Below, in pieces: positions 1 to 11,855 of a stretch of 64,000 nucleotides of DNA; positions within the stretch are counted from its first letter, which is position 1, and each line of letters starts with the position of its first letter. Origin of the DNA: Pleurodeles waltl (lineage: Eukaryota; Chordata; Amphibia; Caudata; Salamandridae). The stretch covers positions 343,421,844-343,485,843 of the forward strand of contig NC_090440.1 of assembly GCF_031143425.1 (NCBI RefSeq), read 5' to 3'. The notes beneath the pieces are model-generated. The model made no database searches. It saw only the letters and a program-made list of their open reading frames with translations, and was not told where the DNA came from. A program made the position numbers and the translations under genes.

Positions 1-1664
1 GGTTTTTTTTTACGCCCAGGGACGATGCGTGGAAATCCTGGGCGTGCAGGACAAAGACATAGGTGCTGCATTGATCTGGTGGGGTGATGCATCAGAGTTT
101 CTGTCACACAGCAGGCGCTGCATCGATTCCTCATGCAGGAAGTCAGGCTGTGTCGTTCTGGCTCGGTGATGCGTCGATCCGGTGGGCTGTGCGTTGAAGT
201 TCTGGTCTCAACGCTGGCACTGCATCGATCTCCACTCGGGGAGACAGGCTCTGTCATTCTGGGTCGGTGATGCAGAGATTCTTTCACCGCTGGGCATGCT
301 GTGTGTCGATTCTGGCAGGCTTTGCATTGATTTTCACTGCACAAGGAGTTCCTTTTGAAGAGAATAAGTCTTTTTGGCCCTGAGACTTCAGGAACAGGAG
401 GTATGCTTAATCCAAGCCCTTTGAGAGCACTTCTCAGCAGAGCAAGAGGCCAGAAAGGCCGAAGAGCAAAAGCGAGGCAGCAGTCCTTCACAGCAAAGCA
501 GTACAGATGAGATCTTTGGGCAGCCAGGCAGCTCCTCTTGGCAGGTTGCAGGATCTGGTTCAGAGTGTCTGTCCCAGGAAGTGCCTGAGTTGGTGGGGTC
601 AAGGACTCAGCTCAGATACCCTAAAGTGCCTTTGAAGTGGGGGAGAATTCAAAGAGTGGTTTTGATGTGCACAAAGTCCCCTTTCAGTACAGGTCTCTCT
701 ACCAGGGTCCCAGTACGGGGTTTGGCAGTCAATTGTGTGAGGGCATGCCACTAGCCTTTGAAATGTAAGTGTCAGGTCCTCCACCCTCCCAGCCCAGGAA
801 GACCTATGCAGATGTGTGCAGGTGTGACTGAGCATCCTATGTTTGGGGTTGCCTGAGTGAAATGCACAAGGGAGATGTCAAGTAACCCAGCCAGATGTGG
901 ATTGTAAAGCACAGAAAGATTTAAGTGCAGAGAAAATGCTCACTTTCCAAAAGTGCCATTGCACAAATAGTAATATTAAATCCAACTTCACCAGTCAGCA
1001 GGATTTTGTATTACCATTCTGGCCATACTAAATATGACCTTGTTACTCCTTACAGATCAGAATCTACCACTCAAACAGTATATGAGGGTAGCCCTAATGT
1101 TAGCCTATGAAAGGGGCAAGCCTCACAGCAGTAGAACATGAATTTAGGAGTTTTCCACTATCAGGACATATAGAACACACAGGTATATGTCCTGCCCTTT
1201 TACCTACACAGCACCCTGCCCTATGAGTTACCTAGGGCCTACCCTAGGGATGACTTATATGTAGAAAAAGGGGAGTTTAAGGCTTGCAAAGTACTGTTAA
1301 ATGCCAAGTCGAAGTGACAGTGAAGCTGCACACACAGGCCTTGAAATGGCAGGCCTGAGATATGGTTAAGGGGCTACTTATGTGGGTGGCACAACCAGTG
1401 CTGGAGGCCCACTTTTAGCATTCAGTCTAAAGGCCCTGGGCACATGTAGCGTACTTTACTAGGGACTTACAAATAGATCAAATATGCCAATTGGGTATGA
1501 ACCAATCTTACCATGTTTTAAGGGAGAGAGTATATGCACTTTTGCACTGGTTAGCAGTTGTAAAGTTCACAGAGTCCTATTACCAGCAAAAACGGTATTA
1601 AAAAAAGTGGAGGGAGGCATGCAAAAAGTTGGGGGTGACCACCCTAAGACTGTCAGGTCTAACA
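1..1664 (-). mobile_element. LTR family A, partial copy cut by window start
   Basis: Read on the minus strand this matches the complete solo LTR at 11856-14040 along its length. The 5' end is at 1664, where TGTTAGACCTGAC appears as its complement. The AACTTTTTGC block, the cytosine-rich middle and the region full of ATCGATGCATC-like words (1-300) follow in the same order. The 3' end lies before base 1. The open frame at 599-835 sits inside this LTR and is not a gene. The copy abuts a second, oppositely oriented copy at 1665, which suggests insertion of one into the other. Confidence 0.8.
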
Positions 1665-2394
1665 CAGCGCCTGTCTCATGGCTGAAAAATTTATGCAGCG
1701 CTTGTTCCGCAGTGCAGCAGAATCAGCGCAGCGCCAGTTTCACCGCGATCCCATCAACATAGCACATCTGGGTTTTCCACGCATCGTCCCTGGATGGCAA
1801 TATTTCATCAGCCTCTGCACCATAGTAAGGAACCAAGGCTGTGTGTCTGGAAATCGAAGCATCGCCTTTTCTGCAAGGAAAGAATCGACGCATCACCTCC
1901 CCTGTCAGTAAGGAACTGACGCATCATCTCATCTGTGACAGAAGAATCAACGCATTACCTACCCTGCTCAGTAGAGCACCAATGCTTTTCCAGCACCTCA
2001 TCTCCCTCTTGGTCCCCATCGATTTGTTTTTGATGCATCCCAGGTACTTTGTGCTAAAGAGATACATCCATTGATTCCTATGGATTAAGACTTGCTTAAA
2101 TATTTTAAAAGTGATATTTTGGTTTGTGTATCTTAGAATTTTGTTGTTTTGGTCTTGTTGTACTCAGATAAATATTGCCTATTTTTCTAAACTGGTGTTG
2201 AGTCCATTTGTAGTGTTTTCACTGTGTTACTCTGTGTGTACAAATATTATACACATTGCCTCTGAGATAAGCCAAGCTACCAAGGCGGTGAGCAGGGTTA
2301 TCTTATCCGTGTGACTCCCTTACCCTGACCTGAGTGAGGGTCCCTACTTGGACAGGGTGCAAATCACTGCCAACTAGAGACCCCATTTCTAACA
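1665..2394 (+). mobile_element. LTR family A, 3' portion
   Basis: This plus-strand segment matches the 3' third of the complete family A LTR (about 13150-14040): GACGCATC-rich words, then an AT-rich stretch, then the terminal block ending CCCCATTTCTAACA at 2394. Its 5' part is absent here because the minus-strand copy begins at 1664. If the minus copy inserted into it, the missing 5' part lies before base 1. Short open frames in it are chance. Confidence 0.8.
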
Positions 2395-3667
2395 TCAAGA
2401 AAGCAACATTATTCTGCCCGGTACAGGCAAAAAGGCTGTGAAACTTATTGTTTAGCTCCCACAGAACTATAACTCTGAGATGTATTACCCAATTTCACTT
2501 GGGATTCTTGAGTCAATGTTGCAGAATTCTAGACCATAACTTTAGTTTTGTTTTGATTCATAGCAGGCCTATAGCTTTGAATGGGATTTGTCAAAATAAA
2601 TGAAAAGCCATTTGAAGATCCCAAAGCTCATGCACAAAGATGGCTACCTGCAGTTAAAAAACAGCAAGTAGGCAGAGTAGGCAAGAAGAATCTAGGTAGG
2701 GGTCAGAGTTAAAAGAGAGTGATGGGGTTGAAAGAGATGGCAAAGGGAGAGTTGAGAGAGAGAGTTAGGAAACAATCTGTCCTATCCACTGCAAAGCAAG
2801 GTCTGCTGTCAGAAATGGAAGGCACATCCTCTACCAAATCACTGTTATTGAAATGTTGCTGGGAGGGTCAACACCAGAATTGGTAGGAACACCCTCAACT
2901 CAGAAGCAGGAAAGTGAGACAGACAACAAAGCCATCCACCCATGAATGAATGTCTGACTCAAAGACTATACTAAAGGCCCTTGTTCTGTATTAGTTGGTG
3001 TTTTCTGATCCCTGCACAGACCCCTGATTGTGCAGGGCTCTGTATTCTGAGGAAGGAGACATTTATCACATCTGGTAACCTTGACAGTCAATCACAATAT
3101 CCATTCCTTGATAGAATGTAACTGTGCAAACAATAGCCTGAGTCTCAAATTCACACATCTACACCCCTATATTTACATTTGGGTGTAGCGTTATACATTT
3201 TTGTAGTCCTGAAAAAAAAATATGAATACTCCTTGACAGCTGTGGCAGTCGCAGATCCTCAGCAATACTCATGAGCAGTTATTTATGCATCATTATAAAT
3301 CATGGTAAATTACCCATGAGCAAATGTTTAAGAAATGTGCTTTTTCACAAAATAACCTTTTTAGTTTTCCATCTATGGGAAAGATTTGTGTCCGAACAGA
3401 GAAACATCTTACCCACAACCTACTATAAATACGGATTTACTCCTGCCCTGACAGTAGAAACTCTCCAACTCCATTCAAGGTGGAAATGTGCCTTGAGTAT
3501 GTTTGAGAATACATAGAGATCCACAGGTCATCAAATTTCCATAGCATCCTACCTCCTAACACTTATTCACCTTCCCTGGAAGCAGATTATTTTGTGAGCA
3601 ATATCCCAGCATACTGGTTTAATACTGTATGTGAGTAGATCAGCTTTATGAGCTCAACATAAATTTT
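2395..3667. other. No gene seen; apparently unique AT-rich sequence
   Basis: I see no coding signature, terminal repeats or match to other parts of the window. A purine-rich stretch lies at about 2680-2780. The open frame at 3271-3516 has no recognisable motif. Confidence 0.4.
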
Positions 3668-4215
3668 TAGGGTCGAGCGCAAAGCGCTCCATCCCTGGTG
3701 TAATCTCTCTGTGGGCTTTAATGATGCCCATGTCAAGCCCACCCATTTGGTTGGTTCATGGGCTTGCCTTTTAAAATTAGCTTGATTTCATTAGTGGAAG
3801 GCATGCATTTATCATGCCTCTTCCAGTGTTTAGCACGCCTTGAGCACACCAGCCAACTACTGAAAACATACGAGGCTCCATGTTTTCCGTATGGTTTCTG
3901 CACTATTTTTTCTCTTTATTTCTTAGGCATCACGATCCTGCTGGGCAGTAGTCGAGCGCTGTGCAAGACATTGACCCTGTTACATGGATAGTTGCACTTT
4001 TGGGGTTACATGGATAATTGCACTTTTGCCTATAAATTTCACTGCGAGCAGACTTCTGTGTTTGCTTTGTGCTCATGGTGGCCGTCGGCTCACTTATATG
4101 AAACTGTTTTACTTTTCAGTTTATGTGGCAAGAAAAGTCAGTTAAGGAGTTTACAACGCTAATAGCTTTAACTTGAGTAAACACGAGACCCATTTTATTG
4201 CAAATGCTTGTGAAA
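3668..4215 (+). repeat. Interspersed repeat family X, longer copy
   Basis: The segment 4048-4215 closely matches 10305-10485, including AAACTGTTTTACTTTTCAG and the words around ACACGAGACCCATT. The upstream part from 3668 (TTAGGGTCGAGCGCAAAGCG) is probably the rest of the same element and is missing from the second copy. The class is unknown, as I see no clear terminal repeats or target duplication. Confidence 0.55.
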
Positions 4216-4487
4216 CAGATTCTATCCGAGTTCCATTGTTTTATAAGGCCCTAGTCTACTGAGTAAAAACTAAACAAATGAAAATGTTTACCTTTAGATG
4301 AGGATGTGCCCCTCAGGAAGGCGCTGCTCTGCTCTTGGTTCAGAGGTCCTTTTTCTCCCTGACAAGGAAGTGGTTTAAAACATGTTTTTCAGGGAAGTGT
4401 GTTATGAACAGAAAATTTTTGAGTGTTATTCACATGCAAATGCAACCCATATACCGCTACATAGAATCTATTACATTGAAATGAGCT

Positions 4488-5282
4488 TCTCTGAGATTAC
4501 CACTGCAGGGATCACCACTCCTGAGATTACCACTACTGTTATTACTACCTCTGAGATTACCAGTGCAAAGATGACCTCTGCTGAGATTACCACCTTTGAA
4601 ATTACCACTGCAGCGATAACCACTATTGAGATTACAACTACTGTGTTTACCATCTCTGAGATTATCACTGCTGAATTACCACTATTGTGATTACTACCTC
4701 TGAGAGTACCACTGCATTGATTACCACTGCTGAGATTACCACTGCTTTGATTACTACCTCTGAGATTATCCCTGCAGGGATTACCACTGCTGAGAATGCC
4801 TCTACTGAGATTACCACTGCTTTGATTACTACCTCTGAGATTACCACTGCAGGGATTACCACTGCTGAACTACCACTACTATGATTACTACCTCTGAGAG
4901 TACCACTGCAAGGATTACCAATGTTGAGATTACCACTACTGTGATTACTAACTCTGAGATTACCACTGCTGATTTTACCACTACTGTGATTACTACCTCT
5001 GAGATTACTCCTGCAAGGGTTACTACTACTGAGGTTATCACTACTGTAATTACTACCTCTGAGATTACCAGTGCAGGGGTTACCTCTGCTGAGATTATCA
5101 ACGTTGAAATGACCACACAGGAATTACCACTGTTGAGATTATTACTACTGGGATTACTACCTCTGAGATTACCACTGCAGGGATTACCACTGCTGTGATT
5201 ATCACTACTGTGATTACTACCACTGAGATTACCACTGCAGGGATTGCCACTGTTGAGATTACCACTTCTGAGATTACCACAA
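4488..5282. repeat. ATTACC minisatellite, 15-bp base unit
   Basis: A 15-bp word of the type GAGATTACCACTGCT repeats about fifty times with point variants. The variants CTTTGATTACTACCT and GCAGGGATTACCACT alternate in a higher-order pattern. Because 15 is a multiple of 3, frames stay open on both strands (Ile-Thr-Thr-rich one way, Val-Val-Ile-rich the other). Two one-base deletions near 4670 and 4866 lie about 194 bp apart in the same context, which suggests duplication of a ~194-bp block. I treat it as a non-coding tandem repeat. Confidence 0.9.
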
Positions 5283-5944
5283 AATAGTAAGGTAGATTCA
5301 AGAGTAAGTTTACTGACCCTATGCTAACCTACACCTTAAAATGAAACCTTACTTTATAACTACCCACCACCCTACCTTTATGGCCATACAGTGCCCTCTC
5401 CTTAACCCAGTGGTTACATTGTGCCAGGGGGGCAGTGGGCCCACCAGTACATATTTTGGAAGACCGGGGCTCTTCCACTCTGTCCCATGGTGGTCCTATT
5501 GGTCTTTACAATGCATGGGCCTGCCCTGTCCATTAGTCCCACCCAGGCCCAGGTATAGACATGACTGTAGCATTCTCAAGTGGCAAGGACACCAAGCACT
5601 TTATTTCCCTGCATCCATTGTTATGTTAAACCATTCTGTGCCCAGGCAAAGACATGGATTCATTTTCATAAAACAATATTTTGTACCCTGTAACAAGTCC
5701 AGCATTTCAGTATTTTTATTGAGTATTTCCCTGTTCTTTGTCCATGTACAAAGGCATGCTATCAGTTTTAGGTAGACCAGCCCCTTTGATATTTTAGTAG
5801 TTTTTTTGGTAGAACACAAAAAATGTGTCCCGCATGTCCTAGACCTGCTTCTGTTTCATGAATGGTGTTTGGGAAAAGGCAGCTGTGTTTACTTCTTCAA
5901 TTCCTGTCTCTCTGCAGTTCTAAATTGCAGAGTCCCTCACTCCC
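5283..5944. other. No gene seen
   Basis: The 144-residue frame at 5341-5775 has no recognisable domain and no supporting context. The sequence resembles decayed repeat, but I cannot assign a family. Confidence 0.35.
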
Positions 5945-6891
5945 TCTCAGCTTCAGGTGGGTATTTGGGGTGTTACACCTCCACTAATAAATGTATATTC
6001 CGATGAATTGTTGGATATGGGTGCTTTCAGTTGGGTATTGTAAGTTGTCTGTCGGGTTTTCTCTGGGATTTATGCACGCACACACTGACAAAGCACACAC
6101 ACTCTCTCTCATCTCTGTTTTGAAAAAATGTTAATTATTTTACAAAATATTATGGCGGTCATTCTGACCGCGGCGGGCGGCGGTCGCCGCCCGCCATGCG
6201 TTCACCGCCGAATGGCCGCTCCGCGGTCAGGAGACCGCGGATGCCATTCTGGCTTTCCCGCTGGGCCGGCGGCCGACCGCCAAAAGGCCGCCCGCCGGCC
6301 CAGCGGGAAAGCCCCTGCAACGAGGAAGCCGGCTCCGAATGGAGCCGGCGGAGTTGCAGGGGTGCGACGGGTGCAGTGGCACCCGTCGCGATTTTCACTG
6401 TCTGCAAAGCAGACAGTGAAAATCTGTATGGGGCCCTGTTAGGGGGCCCCTGCACTGCCCATGCCAGTGGCATGGGCAGTGCAGGGGCCCCCAGGGGTCC
6501 CACGACACCCGTTCCCGCCATCCAACAGGCTGGCGGGAAGGGGGTCGGAATCCCCATGGCGGCGCTGCAAGCAGCGCCGCCATGGAGGATTCCCTGGGCC
6601 AGGGGAAAACCGGCAGAAAACCGGCGGAAAACCGTCAGGAAACCGCCGGTTCCCCTTTTCTGACCGCGGCTTTACCGCTGCGGTCAGAATAGCCCTGGAA
6701 GCACCGCCAGCCTGTTGGCGGTGCTTCCGCTGCCCTCTGCCCTGGCGGTCAGAGACAGCCATGGTTGGAATGAGGGCCAATGTTCCTCTCACTTATTATT
6801 AATCATACCAATCTGCACTGCTCTCTCTTTCCACTCCCTCATATGCCACTCTCATGCCATCTGATTGTCATATGATGCATTTTAACAATAT
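5945..6891 (+). mobile_element. Decayed hAT-like MITE copy, interrupted
   Basis: The stretch 5945-6153 matches 15709-15900 of the better-preserved element at 15695-16049, including CTTTCAGTTGGGTAT, ATAAATGTAT and the CACACACAC run. The GC-rich MITE at 6154-6778 interrupts it after TTTACAAAATATTAT. The sequence after the MITE (6779-6891) is plausibly the other side of the same old element. An LTR then follows at 6897. Confidence 0.55.
6154..6778 (+). mobile_element. GC-rich serial-hairpin MITE, Harbinger-like (copy C)
   Basis: It starts GGCGGTCATTCTGACC and ends GGTTGGAATGAGGGCC, so the terminal inverted repeats are imperfect. The inside is almost entirely a row of short self-complementary arms, for example CTTTCCCGCTGGGCCGGC with its complement near 6300, and 6390-6424. 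It is closely similar, in the same orientation, to 33119-33708. The flanks TAT and AAT fit a 3-bp target duplication only imperfectly. The open frames inside are a product of the GC-rich palindromes. Confidence 0.8.
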
Positions 6892-6896
6892 ATGCC

Positions 6897-9808
6897 TGTA
6901 GGAAGGTAGCCTCTTTCTAGCCTTGTTACCCCCACTTTTGGCCTTTTTGTGAGTATATGTCAGGGTGATTTTACTATCTCACTGGGATCCTGCTAGCCAG
7001 GGCCCAGTGCTCATGGTGAAAACCCTATGTTGTCAGTGTGTTTGATATGTGTCACTGGGATCCTGCTAGCCAGGACCCCAGTGCTCATACGTTTGTGGCC
7101 TATATGTGTTCCCTGTGTGGTGCCTAACAGTATCACTAAGGCTCTGCTAACCAGAACCTCAGTGTTTATGCTCTCTCTGCTTTTACAATTGTCACTACAG
7201 GCTAGTGACTAATTTCACCAATTCTCATTGGCACAGTGGAAAACCCTTATAATTCCCTTGTATATGGTACCTAGGTACCCAGGGTATTGGGGTTCCAGGA
7301 GATCCCTATGGGCTGCAGCATTTCTTTTGCCACCCATAGGGAGCTCAGACAATTCTTACACAGGACTGCCACTGCAGCCTGAGTGAAATAACGTCCATGT
7401 TATTTCACAGCCATTTTCACTGCACATAAGTAACTTATAAGTCACCTATATTTCTAACCCTCACTTGGTGAAGGGTAGGTGTCAAGTTACTTAGTGTGTG
7501 GGCACCCTGGCACTAACCAAGGTGCCCCCACATTGTTCAGGGCAATTTCCCCAAACTTTGTGAGTGCGGGACACCATTACACGCGTGCACTACATATGGG
7601 TCAATACCTATATGTAGCGTCACAGTGGTAACTCCGAAAATGGCCATGTAACATGTCTAGGATCATGGAATTGCATGCATCCCTGGGTCTCTAGCACAGA
7701 ACCCAGGTACTGCCAAACTGCCTTTCCGGGGTCTCCACTGCAGCTGCTGCTGCTGCCAACCCCTCAGACAGGTTTCTGCTCCCCTGGGGTCTGGGCAGCC
7801 CAGTACCAAGAAGGCAGAACAAAGGATTTCCTCTGAGAGAGGGTGTTACACCCTCTCCCTTTGGAAATAGGTGTGAAGGGCTGGAGAGGAGTAGCCTCCC
7901 ACAGCCTCTGGAAATGCTTTGACGGGCACAGATGGTGCCCATCTCTGCATAAGCCAGTCTACACCAGTTCAGGGATCCCCCAGCCTGCTCTGGCGCGAAA
8001 CTGGACAAAGGAAAGGGGAGTGACCACTCCCCTAACCAGTACCTCCCAGGGGAGGTGCCCAGAGCTCCTCCAGTGTGTCCCAGACCTCTGCCATCTTGGA
8101 TTCAGAGGTGTTGGGGCACAATGGACTGCTCTGAGTGGCCAGAGCCAGCAGGTGACGTCAGAGACCCCTCCTGATAGGTGCTTACCTCTTTCAGTAGCCA
8201 AGCCTCCTTTCTTAGTAGCCAAACCTCCTTTTTGGGCTATTTAGGGTCTCTCCTCTGGGCTATTCCTCAGATAATGAATGCAAGAGCTCACCAGAGTTCC
8301 TCTGCACTTCCCTCTTCGACTTCTGCCAAGGATCGACCGCTGACTGCTCCAGGACGCCTGCAATACTGCAACAAAGGAGCAAGACGATTACCAGCAACAT
8401 TGTAGCGCCTCTTCCTGCCGGCTTTCTCGACTGTTGCCTGGTGGTGCATGCTCTGAGGGCTGTCTGTCTTCACCCTGCACTGGAAGCCAAGAAGAAATCT
8501 CCAGTGGGTCGACGGAATCTTCCCCCTGCCAACGCAGGCACCAAACCTCTGCATCACCGGTCCTCTGGGTGAACACAGAAGCTGGGCCCAAATGTCTCCC
8601 ACAGTCCAGTGGCCCTTCTGTCCAAATTTGGTGGAGGTAAGTCCTTGCTTCCCCACACCAGACAGCAAACCTGTGTACTGCGTGATTTGCAGCTGCTCTG
8701 GCTTCTGTGCACTTTTCCAAGACTTCCTTTGAGCACTGCCTAGCCTGGGTCCCCAGCACTCCGTCCTGCATTGCCCAACTTGCTGAGTTGGACTCCGACG
8801 TCGTGGGATCCTCCTTTCTGACTCTGAGTCAACCACTGTACTCAGATCTTCTTAGTGCCTGTTCTGGTACATCTGTGGGTGCTGCCTGCTTCTGTGCGGG
8901 CTTTCTGAGTTGCTGAGTGCCCCTTCTGTCTTCTCCTCTAAGGAGTGACATCCTGGTCCTTCCTGGTCCCCAGCAGCACCCAAAATCCTCAACTGCAACT
9001 CTTGCAGCTAGCAAGGTTTGTTTGTGGTATTTCTGCCTGGAAACACTTCTGCAACCTCCAGCACGCCGTGGGACATCATTCCTCCAAAGGAGAAGTTCCT
9101 AGCCCTTTTCGCTGTTGCAGAATCTTTGGCTTCTTCCACCTGGAGGCAGCCCTTTTGCACCTTCATCCGGGGTTTAGTGGGCTCCTGCCCCCCCTGGACA
9201 CTTTCGTGACTCTTGAACTTGGTCCCCTTCCTTTACAGGTCCTCAGGTACAGGAATCCTTCTTCAGTGTATTGTTGGTGCTTGTCGTTCTTGCAGAATCC
9301 CCTATCACGACTATTCTGTCTTTCTGGGGTAGTAGGGTAACTTTACTCCTACTTTTCAGGGACACCCTTACTGTTTTCTCATAGTCCCAGCGACCCTCCA
9401 CAAACTCCCATAGGCCTGGAGTCCATTCATTATTCGCATTCCACTTTTGGAGTATATGGTTTATGTTGCCCCTAGGCCTATGTCTACCTATTGCATCCTA
9501 TTGTGATTCTACATTGTTTGCACTACTATCCTCTGAGATACTTTTGGCATACTGTCACTAAAATAAAGTACCTTTATTTTTAGTAACTCTGAGTATTGTG
9601 TTTTCTTATGATATTGCGCTATGTGATATAAGTGGTATAGTAGGAGCTTTGCATGTCTCCTAGTTCAGCCTAAGCTGCTTTGCCATAACTACCTCTAACA
9701 GCCTAAGCTGCTAGAAACACCTCTATTCTACTAATAAGGGATAACTGGACCTGGCACAAGGTGTAAGTACCACAAGGTACCCGCTATAAACCAGGCCAGC
9801 CTCCTACA
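6897..9808 (+). mobile_element. Complete solo LTR, family B (TGTAGGA...TCCTACA)
   Basis: The unit begins TGTAGGA and ends TCCTACA, an inverted TG...CA terminus. It is flanked by the direct repeat ATGCC at 6892-6896 and 9809-9813, a perfect 5-bp target duplication. An AATAAA at 9562-9567 lies near the 3' end and fits a retroviral polyadenylation signal. No primer-binding site, polypurine tract or pol-like frame lies inside, so it reads as a solo LTR of about 2.9 kb left by LTR-LTR recombination. The 5-bp duplication fits Ty3/Gypsy or ERV integrases. Overlapping frames at 7843-9340 on both strands have no domain and are not called. Confidence 0.88.
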
Positions 9809-10304
9809 ATGCCAGCCAGGGGCAGCTCCTGTAGGGGCAAAGCTGCTGGGCGGGGGCACAACAACATAAAGGAATTTAAAAAAAAAAAAAACTCTCCTCT
9901 GCCGCAGCCTTGCCGCTCTTCTGGCTCCCGCTCCACTCGCTACAGGCACAGGCCCCCAGCCTGCCCAGTAACCATTCCTGATGCTGCTCTCCCATGAGAA
10001 CAGCATTAGGATTGTTCTGAGGGCCCTGGCTTGACACCCCGAGACAGAATGGGAGCCTCTGCCTGCTCTCTCCAACCCGCCAACACAGTGCCGAGTTGGA
10101 CAGAGCCCAGTGTGCATGTGTGTTTGGCCGGCCTGAGACGGCCAGCCAGACATACATGCGCACTCCTCCTCCGTCCCTGTCATCGCCCATTGCCCCGCTC
10201 CCTGAAAAATAAAAATGATAATAAACACTGTTTATTATTATTTTAATTTTTCATTTTGCTGAGCCTGCTGCTGGCAGGGAGGGCGACGCTCCTCCGCCAT
10301 AGTT
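9809..10304 (+). repeat. Interspersed repeat family Y, copy 1
   Basis: It matches 14424-14872 along most of its length: CACAGGC(C)CCCAGCCTGC, GATGCTGCTC, GCATTAGGATT, CACAGTGTGCATGTGT, TTTATTATT and the ending CTGCTGCTGGC...GGAGGGCGAC. The solo LTR B inserted near its left end. An A-run and several TTTATTATT words are present. The class is unknown, and frames inside it are not genes. Confidence 0.65.
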
Positions 10305-10485
10305 GAGCGGACTTCTGTTTTCTTTTGTGTGTTTGCTTTGCACTCATGGTGGGCGTCCACTCGCTTATTTGAAACTGTTTTACTTTTCAGTTAATGTGGC
10401 AAAAAAATTCCGGTTAGGAGTTTACAAAGCTAATAGGTTTAACTTGAGAAAACGCGAGACCCATTGCATCGCAAATGCTTGTTCT
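10305..10485 (+). repeat. Interspersed repeat family X, partial copy
   Basis: It matches 4048-4215: GCGGACTTCTG, TTTGCTTTGC, CTCATGGTGG, AAACTGTTTTACTTTTCAG, then GAGACCCATT and GCAAATGCTTG. It directly follows repeat Y. Confidence 0.6.
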
Positions 10486-11850
10486 GATTTCCAAGCCTGA
10501 ACCTTCTGACAATAATGTGCGTGTGCTACTTGTCTTCACACCTTCAAATTACCTGTTTACCAAACAAAATGGAAAGATCAAATTGTGCCAAACCCAGACG
10601 CACCTTCCCAATCATTTAATGCATCAATGAACATAAAGTGGAAAGGCTTCTTTTGAATTAGTCATGAAATCGAATTAAACAAAAGAAGCTGAAAAATAAT
10701 GTATTCCAGTCGTGCACCTCAAAATGTATCTTTTACAGTTTTATAAAGACATTTCTATCACACAGATCTATTACTATTTTTTTTTTTTTATTGTAATGTG
10801 AAACATAATTTGCAGCAGGCAATTAAAGAGAAACTTCACCATTCCTCAACAGATGTCTCCCATAGCATGATTAGACAAGGGTTTGTACAGAACTGAGAAC
10901 CAGAAGGTGCAAGGCAAGTAGTTTCATGTTTTGTTTTGCTTGATCGGGTCATATTAAAGTAATATTGATCACAAGACAGGCTTATTGAATAGGCAGCAGG
11001 CTCACTCAGAGAAGATAAATTACATGCAGAGATGTTGTTTGGATACAATCTCGCGCTCGGCTTTGCAGTCATTATTTCATGCACTTCATTTTCAGGAGAC
11101 AGGCATATTTGCTAAATGTCTAGGAAAGTGCGAGCAGGGAAAATCTCCCTATGGTTTGTGCAAGGCATTCACATCACAGGTTGTCTCGTGAAAATCTAGT
11201 TAAGTGCATCACACAGGGTCGCTGTCTACAGATAAGACAAAATGCGCATGTACAGAAGCTGCCATTACCAGCCTGCCTTCCTCGTGCCTCTTTTTAATCT
11301 GCAATTGAGTCATTAATCAATAAATATGTGCAAACACCTGCAAAGACAGCCAGCGTGATTTGTAAAGCAAAGACTTTAAAGGCACTGGCGACGGCAATAC
11401 TTGTGAAATGCTAGGCATTACACACCTCTTGACAGCTGCTAAGAATCACACAGAATATTACCAGGTGACTTAGGTACAAAGACCTGCAGCACTTTGCTCT
11501 CAAAGGCAGTTTGTAGAAGTGACGTGTGAAAACGAGCCCATGCTTTCCAGAAGCCAGATATCTCTGTCACTACAATTCACACCTCACATGCATTCCACCC
11601 TTCCAGGAACGCAAGGGGGGTGGTTACGAAACACTGCACAGTGCACTGCAACTGTTCAAGCAGTATAATAAAATACACTGCTGTCTAACCACTGTTGCAA
11701 AAATGCAATTTTTGCATAGGGAGCGTACATTTTCTGTTCTCACTAGCCGGTCGGTAAGGGTGTCAGTGTAAAATTGCACTGTATTGGTGGTGCAAAGGTT
11801 GTGTCATCTTGCCCGCTGATGCTTTTGAAAAGTTTCAGCTTTCTAGGAAG
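10486..11850. other. No gene seen; AT-rich, possibly unique or conserved noncoding
   Basis: There is no terminal repeat or coding motif. A T-run lies at 10776-10790. The stretch 11250-11420, with words such as CAATTGAGTCATTAATCAAT, has the balanced composition often seen in vertebrate conserved noncoding elements. That is only an impression and needs an alignment. Confidence 0.3.
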
Positions 11851-11855
11851 ACCTG

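Noticed and set aside
4382..5301. Ile-Thr-Thr and Val-Val-Ile repeat proteins
   Set aside because: They come from a 15-bp tandem repeat that is open on both strands by arithmetic. Frames break at one-base deletions.
7843..9340. Overlapping frames of 130-180 residues on both strands
   Set aside because: They lie inside solo LTR B, with no domain and equal openness on both strands.
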